Source: Chlamydiota bacterium
Lineage (GTDB): Bacteria; Auribacterota; JACPWU01
Assembly (NCBI GenBank): GCA_016178055.1
Contig: JACOUC010000017.1
Coordinates: 1-64,000, forward strand
Direction: 5' to 3'
Length of the DNA: 64,000 nt
Both the position numbers and the translations under genes were made by a program. The notes below the pieces were generated by a model. The model saw only the letters and a list, made by a program, of their open reading frames with translations, searched no databases and was not told where the DNA came from. Below, in pieces: positions 61,028 through 64,000 of the stretch (the stretch's first letter is position 1; every line of letters starts with the position of its first letter).

Positions 61028-61993
61028 TTAATGGTCAAAATCATTTTTTAGTTTTAAAAGTTGTTCTTTATCAAAAACAGGGCCTAAGTCTAAAATCATA
61101 CATTTAATCGATCCCCCTCCCTTTTCATAAAATTCAGAGACGTCTATTTCAATAGGGATCATTGCTCTCTCTACCAATTGATCCAGCAACCTACGACTCA
61201 AACCCTGAGGAATGAGTAAAAACCTCCCCTCATCTGTCTCTAAATAAAAAGAATTAGCTGCATAGCGAAAGGCATCCTCCCCAGAAAGAGCAATTAATTT
61301 TTCCCCAAAGGCATTTTTCAGCACTTCTTGACTTTCAGAAGACAAGGCTAATAAATAACTCATCACATATTGACGGTGTAGGCCAAAAGAACAGCAAACG
61401 GTATCTCCATGATAAAAACGCTCGTCAATAAGCTCCAAGGGTAAAATTTTTTCTGGAGAAATATATTTCTTTACCTTTTCTAAAAAAATAAAATCGGTTC
61501 TAAAACCATAAACTCGCTCGTAAGGAGGAAGCCCCCAACGCAATTTAAAATGAGGCCTGATAATTCTACCATAAGTAAAAATAGTGTAGGATCCCGCTTG
61601 GAAAAAGTCTGCTTCCCCTTCAAAAGGACAATCAACCCCTTCAATTTTAAATCCAAGTTTTTCAAAAAATTTTTGATAGTAAAATTCCTCTCCACAGCGT
61701 CCTTGATTCAAACGACTCATTAAAAAAATCTTTTCTGAAAAGGGGCGAAGGCCTTCTTGATCCATCACAACGCCTGCATTGGCCGGAAAAACCATTCCTG
61801 GCCAATCCTTTTCAGGAGGCACAACCAACACTTTAACTCCCAATTCGCTGAGTTGATCCTTAAGCCGCTTCCATTGCCGAATCGCCTTCTCAAGCGAAAC
61901 GGACTGTCGCAATCCCCAACGATTCCTTGTATGAGGATTGTTACCCGCCTTAATACGAAAATAAGTGGGATCGCCTAAGACAATCGCTCGCAT
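61028..61993 (-). CDS. Pentein-fold amidinohydrolase (DDAH/arginine-deiminase-like)
   Basis: This 321-aa protein of the guanidino-modifying superfamily has the substrate-binding FPANAGVV, the FEGEADFF acidic motif, the catalytic His in FYHGDTVCC (HxDT-like) and the catalytic Cys in GGGSIKCMILDLG. All are in the expected order. Enzymes of this type hydrolyse arginine, methylarginine or N-succinylarginine. The AstA-like gene just upstream on the same strand suggests an arginine-succinate pathway in which this protein replaces the usual longer AstB; dimethylargininase or citrulline-forming activity is the alternative. Confidence 0.85.
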   Translation of the reverse strand: MRAIVLGDPTYFRIKAGNNPHTRNRWGLRQSVSLEKAIRQWKRLKDQLSELGVKVLVVPPEKDWPGMVFPANAGVVMDQEGLRPFSEKIFLMSRLNQGRCGEEFYYQKFFEKLGFKIEGVDCPFEGEADFFQAGSYTIFTYGRIIRPHFKLRWGLPPYERVYGFRTDFIFLEKVKKYISPEKILPLELIDERFYHGDTVCCSFGLHRQYVMSYLLALSSESQEVLKNAFGEKLIALSGEDAFRYAANSFYLETDEGRFLLIPQGLSRRLLDQLVERAMIPIEIDVSEFYEKGGGSIKCMILDLGPVFDKEQLLKLKNDFDH

Positions 61994-61997
61994 ATGG

Positions 61998-62046
61998 GTC
62001 GCCTGTTACCGGTCACCTGTTACCCGTCGCCGGTAACTGGAGACTC
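61998..62046. repeat. Heptamer-period array between astA and the amidinohydrolase
   Basis: Units GTCGCCT, GTTACCG, GTCACCT, GTTACCC, GTCGCCG, GTAACTG and GAGACTC step by 7 bases. It is nearly the same composition as the block upstream of mreB. Confidence 0.8.
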
Positions 62047-62049
62047 AAG

Positions 62050-63063
62050 TTATATTTTATAAAACCATATCTTCTCGCCTTGACGAAGCTGAAGAAATTT
62101 AGCAACTCTTTCTTCTAACATCATCCCTGTTTTTAAAAGATTTGCCGTCGCCAAACTTGCGCAAATCTCTCCCTTTTTTTCTACCATCACAATCCCTTCC
62201 ATTAATCCCGACCCTTTCAGCGCATCTAAAAATCGATATTCTTTTGTCTCTCGACAGACCCTAATTTCATGGGTTTTAGCCCCATATAAGGGTCCTCCAT
62301 CAAAAGGATCAATTTGATGAAGATACTTAAAACCTATTTTTTCCAAAAGTACTTTTGCAGGAATGGTATGAAACCCTGGCTCCTCTAAAACTTTCTGAAC
62401 ACGTTCAGGTAAAAGACAGGTATAAATTTTTTCTGAAGGAAACAGGGATAAAATAAATTCTTTATTACGAATGCTTAAACGGTCGGCTCGTGCGTACGAT
62501 AGCCCTGTAAAATGTTTCCCCAAAACATTCCACAGTGGATTTTCTCCCTCGGGATCAAGATAGGCAAGAAGCTCGGCCAGAATCCGTTTCTGAAAGCGTC
62601 CCGGATGGGCTTTGATATACATCATTCTTACATAAGATAAAACTTTTCCGATTCCACACCCATGACCTCGATAGTGAGGATCAACCACAAGCCCCCCAAT
62701 TTCAGTCGCCCCATCAGAAGTCGAATGAAGTTTAATATATCGATGCGAAACTTTTTTATGAAGCGTCTTACTCTCCATGCAATCTTCTCCGACCTCACAA
62801 AAGATAAAGGGATTTTTAGGGAACCCTTTTTTAGCAAGAATTTCGGAAGTCCCGACAATCTTCCCTGAAGAAATTTCCTCAGCAACCAATACGTAACGCC
62901 CTTCATGAAGAAAAGAAAGTTTCCCCTTAAAAGAACGATTTGAAACTTGAATCATCTTTGCTAGAAGCAGGCGGTCTTTAGGAAGATTGTAGGTATTAAG
63001 CATTGCCGCGAGACGAAAGAAGGAAGGTAAATCATTTGATCGAATACTTCTAATCACAAACAT
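62050..63063 (-). CDS. astA: Arginine N-succinyltransferase-like protein
   Basis: This 337-aa protein matches the AstA/AruG family in length and layout: MFVIRSIRSNDLPSFFRLAA at the N-terminus, the GNAT-like acyl-CoA loop (LVVDPHYRGHGCGIGKVLSY), FAELLAYLDPEGENPLWNVL-type segment and GFxYLHQIDPFDGGPLYGAK. It transfers succinyl from succinyl-CoA to arginine in the AST catabolic pathway. No astC, astD or astE is in the window; only the pentein enzyme follows. The substrate may differ from arginine. Confidence 0.88.
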   Translation of the reverse strand: MFVIRSIRSNDLPSFFRLAAMLNTYNLPKDRLLLAKMIQVSNRSFKGKLSFLHEGRYVLVAEEISSGKIVGTSEILAKKGFPKNPFIFCEVGEDCMESKTLHKKVSHRYIKLHSTSDGATEIGGLVVDPHYRGHGCGIGKVLSYVRMMYIKAHPGRFQKRILAELLAYLDPEGENPLWNVLGKHFTGLSYARADRLSIRNKEFILSLFPSEKIYTCLLPERVQKVLEEPGFHTIPAKVLLEKIGFKYLHQIDPFDGGPLYGAKTHEIRVCRETKEYRFLDALKGSGLMEGIVMVEKKGEICASLATANLLKTGMMLEERVAKFLQLRQGEKIWFYKI

Positions 63064-63084
63064 ATTCTCACCTCAACGATAAAA

Positions 63085-63120
63085 ACCGTCACCGGTCCCC
63101 CGTCACCAGTAACCGGTAAC
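63085..63120. repeat. Heptamer-period array, CCGTCA/CCGGTAA family
   Basis: Units ACCGTCA, CCGGTCC, CCCGTCA, CCAGTAA and CCGGTAA step by 7 bases. It lies upstream of astA (minus strand) and of the final outer-membrane gene (plus strand). Confidence 0.75.
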
Positions 63121-63156
63121 AAAATCCATTGTAACATACGCCTCGCTTTAAAGTGA

Positions 63157-63185
63157 TTGAAAACCCTATGATGAGTTACTATAAT
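63157..63185 (+). promoter_or_regulatory. Strong sigma-70-type promoter for the last gene
   Basis: TTGAAA (63157-63162), a 17-bp spacer and TATAAT (63180-63185) precede the outer-membrane gene, with AAAGGAA (63205-63211) as RBS. This is the best housekeeping promoter in the window. Confidence 0.75.
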
Positions 63186-63215
63186 ATTGATTCATAAAGT
63201 CCGAAAGGAAAACAC

Positions 63216-64000
63216 ATGAAAAACAAAATCGTTCTATTGCCTACCCTTTTTTATTTTATATTTTTTTATTCCCAACTTCCTCATGCCTCAAACCTCGAGA
63301 CGGATTTAAAAGTCAGCGATGGCTACCGCGTAGATCATTTCGACTGGAATATCGCAGGAGATATCAACGGACAAAACCCGAACATCCTTTCAGAACTCAC
63401 TTGGAAAGATTTAGAGATCAACGAAATCAAGGGAGAGGAACAAATCCTCATTCACAAAAAAATTTTACTTAAAGGTTCCATCGCCTATGGCTGGATTCTG
63501 GATGGTAAAAATCAAGATTCTGATTTTGCAGGTGACGACCGTACCCTTGAATTTTCCCGTTCCATCAACGGTGCTGGCGGGGGGAACACACTCGATGGTT
63601 CACTGGGGGCCGGGCTCCAATGGCATTTTTTTAAAGGAAATCTGTCCCTCACCCCTCTTGGCGGTTATTCTTATCATGAGCAAAATTTAAGAATCGGAGA
63701 TGGGATTGAATTTATTCCTACTTCAGATTCTATTGTATCCATCCCCCTCACAGGCCCGACCGACACGTACGATACCCAATGGAAAGGACCCTGGATCGGT
63801 TTAGACCTCGTGACCCAACCCACTGAAAAAATAACTTTATCCCTCGAGTTTCAATACCACTGGGCAGACTACGAAGCTGTGGCAGACTGGCATATGAGGG
63901 AAGACTTCGCCCATCCTGTGAGCTTTCGTCACGAAGCGGATGGAAATGGAATTGTCTTTTCGATGGGAACGAATTACGCATTGTCCCATCATGGGTCTAT
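63216..64000 (+). CDS. Outer-membrane beta-barrel protein, partial at window end
   Basis: The gene starts at ATG 63216 and runs off the window after 261 codons without a stop. It has a signal peptide (KNKIVLLPTLFYFIFFYSQL) followed by LETDLKVSDGYRVDHFDWNI, then AGDINGQNPNILSELTWKDL, a pattern of omptin-like or uncharacterised outer-membrane proteins. Amphipathic strands such as LLKGSIAYGWILDG and SLGAGLQWHFF support a beta barrel. Protease (omptin) activity is not shown, since the catalytic residues cannot be identified with confidence. Confidence 0.75.
   Translation, partial: MKNKIVLLPTLFYFIFFYSQLPHASNLETDLKVSDGYRVDHFDWNIAGDINGQNPNILSELTWKDLEINEIKGEEQILIHKKILLKGSIAYGWILDGKNQDSDFAGDDRTLEFSRSINGAGGGNTLDGSLGAGLQWHFFKGNLSLTPLGGYSYHEQNLRIGDGIEFIPTSDSIVSIPLTGPTDTYDTQWKGPWIGLDLVTQPTEKITLSLEFQYHWADYEAVADWHMREDFAHPVSFRHEADGNGIVFSMGTNYALSHHGS

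Overview
The window reads as a chromosomal segment of a Gram-negative, AT-leaning bacterium. It has lipoprotein-processing enzymes (LspA, Lgt), outer-membrane porins, a type II secretion (T2SS) cluster and the full MreBCD-PBP2-RodA elongation set. The mix of these with very large unfamiliar multidomain proteins, GH57 glycogen enzymes, TMTC-like TPR membrane proteins and a Wsp-like chemosensory cluster best fits an uncultured PVC-superphylum lineage such as Omnitrophota. That assignment is an inference from gene content; no rRNA marker is present.

Layout. 1-8.5 kb is a decaying accessory region. It holds a 587-aa protein (kinase-like, membrane, HExxH), a 173-aa HExxH protein that is probably the frameshifted front of the next gene, and a 1565-aa protein with eight mTERF-like repeats and an in-frame palindromic repeat. 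A broken DUF4258 gene, a DUF2283 gene, a paralogue tail and an orphan antitoxin follow. 8.5-11.5 kb has a 5'-truncated, frameshifted ATPase abutting a TPR membrane protein. 11.8-17.2 kb (+) is the housekeeping run ileS-dksA/traR-lspA-lgt-rluD. 17.2-25.4 kb (-) is gspE-F-G-H-I-J-K-L-M, without gspC or gspD. 25.5-28.9 kb (+) has gmd-rmd (GDP-6-deoxyhexose synthesis) and a membrane-anchored metalloprotease. 28.9-37.3 kb (+) is a glycogen/alpha-glucan block: glgC, glgA, galT-like and two GH57 enzymes. 37.3-40.2 kb holds two toxin-antitoxin pairs (HigBA, Phd-PIN), a glycine-zipper lipoprotein and a RAYT transposase element. 40.2-48.5 kb (+) is a chemosensory cluster: cheW, MCP, cheA-REC, cheB, cheW, REC and cheR-TPR. 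It is split by a cassette carrying a four-helix-bundle protein. 48.7-50.5 kb (-) is a PBP-like protein and a porin. 50.8-60.6 kb (-) is mreB-mreC-mreD-mrdA-rodA-rng plus a second GspE/GspF (PilB/PilC) pair. 60.7-63.1 kb (-) has a small membrane protein, a pentein-fold amidinohydrolase and an AstA-like succinyltransferase. The window ends inside an outer-membrane protein gene.

The most striking pattern is not a gene. Many intergenic gaps hold low-complexity arrays, and in each one the sequence repeats with a 7-bp period, although the heptamer differs from family to family. Several are arranged as an array, a core, and then the inverted array. In one (44.47-45.04 kb) the core encodes the four-helix-bundle protein. 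Some arrays run into coding sequence and supply the last codons and stop of rmd, gspH and glgC. I regard this array family and the bacterial mTERF-repeat protein as the two best candidates for under-described biology here.
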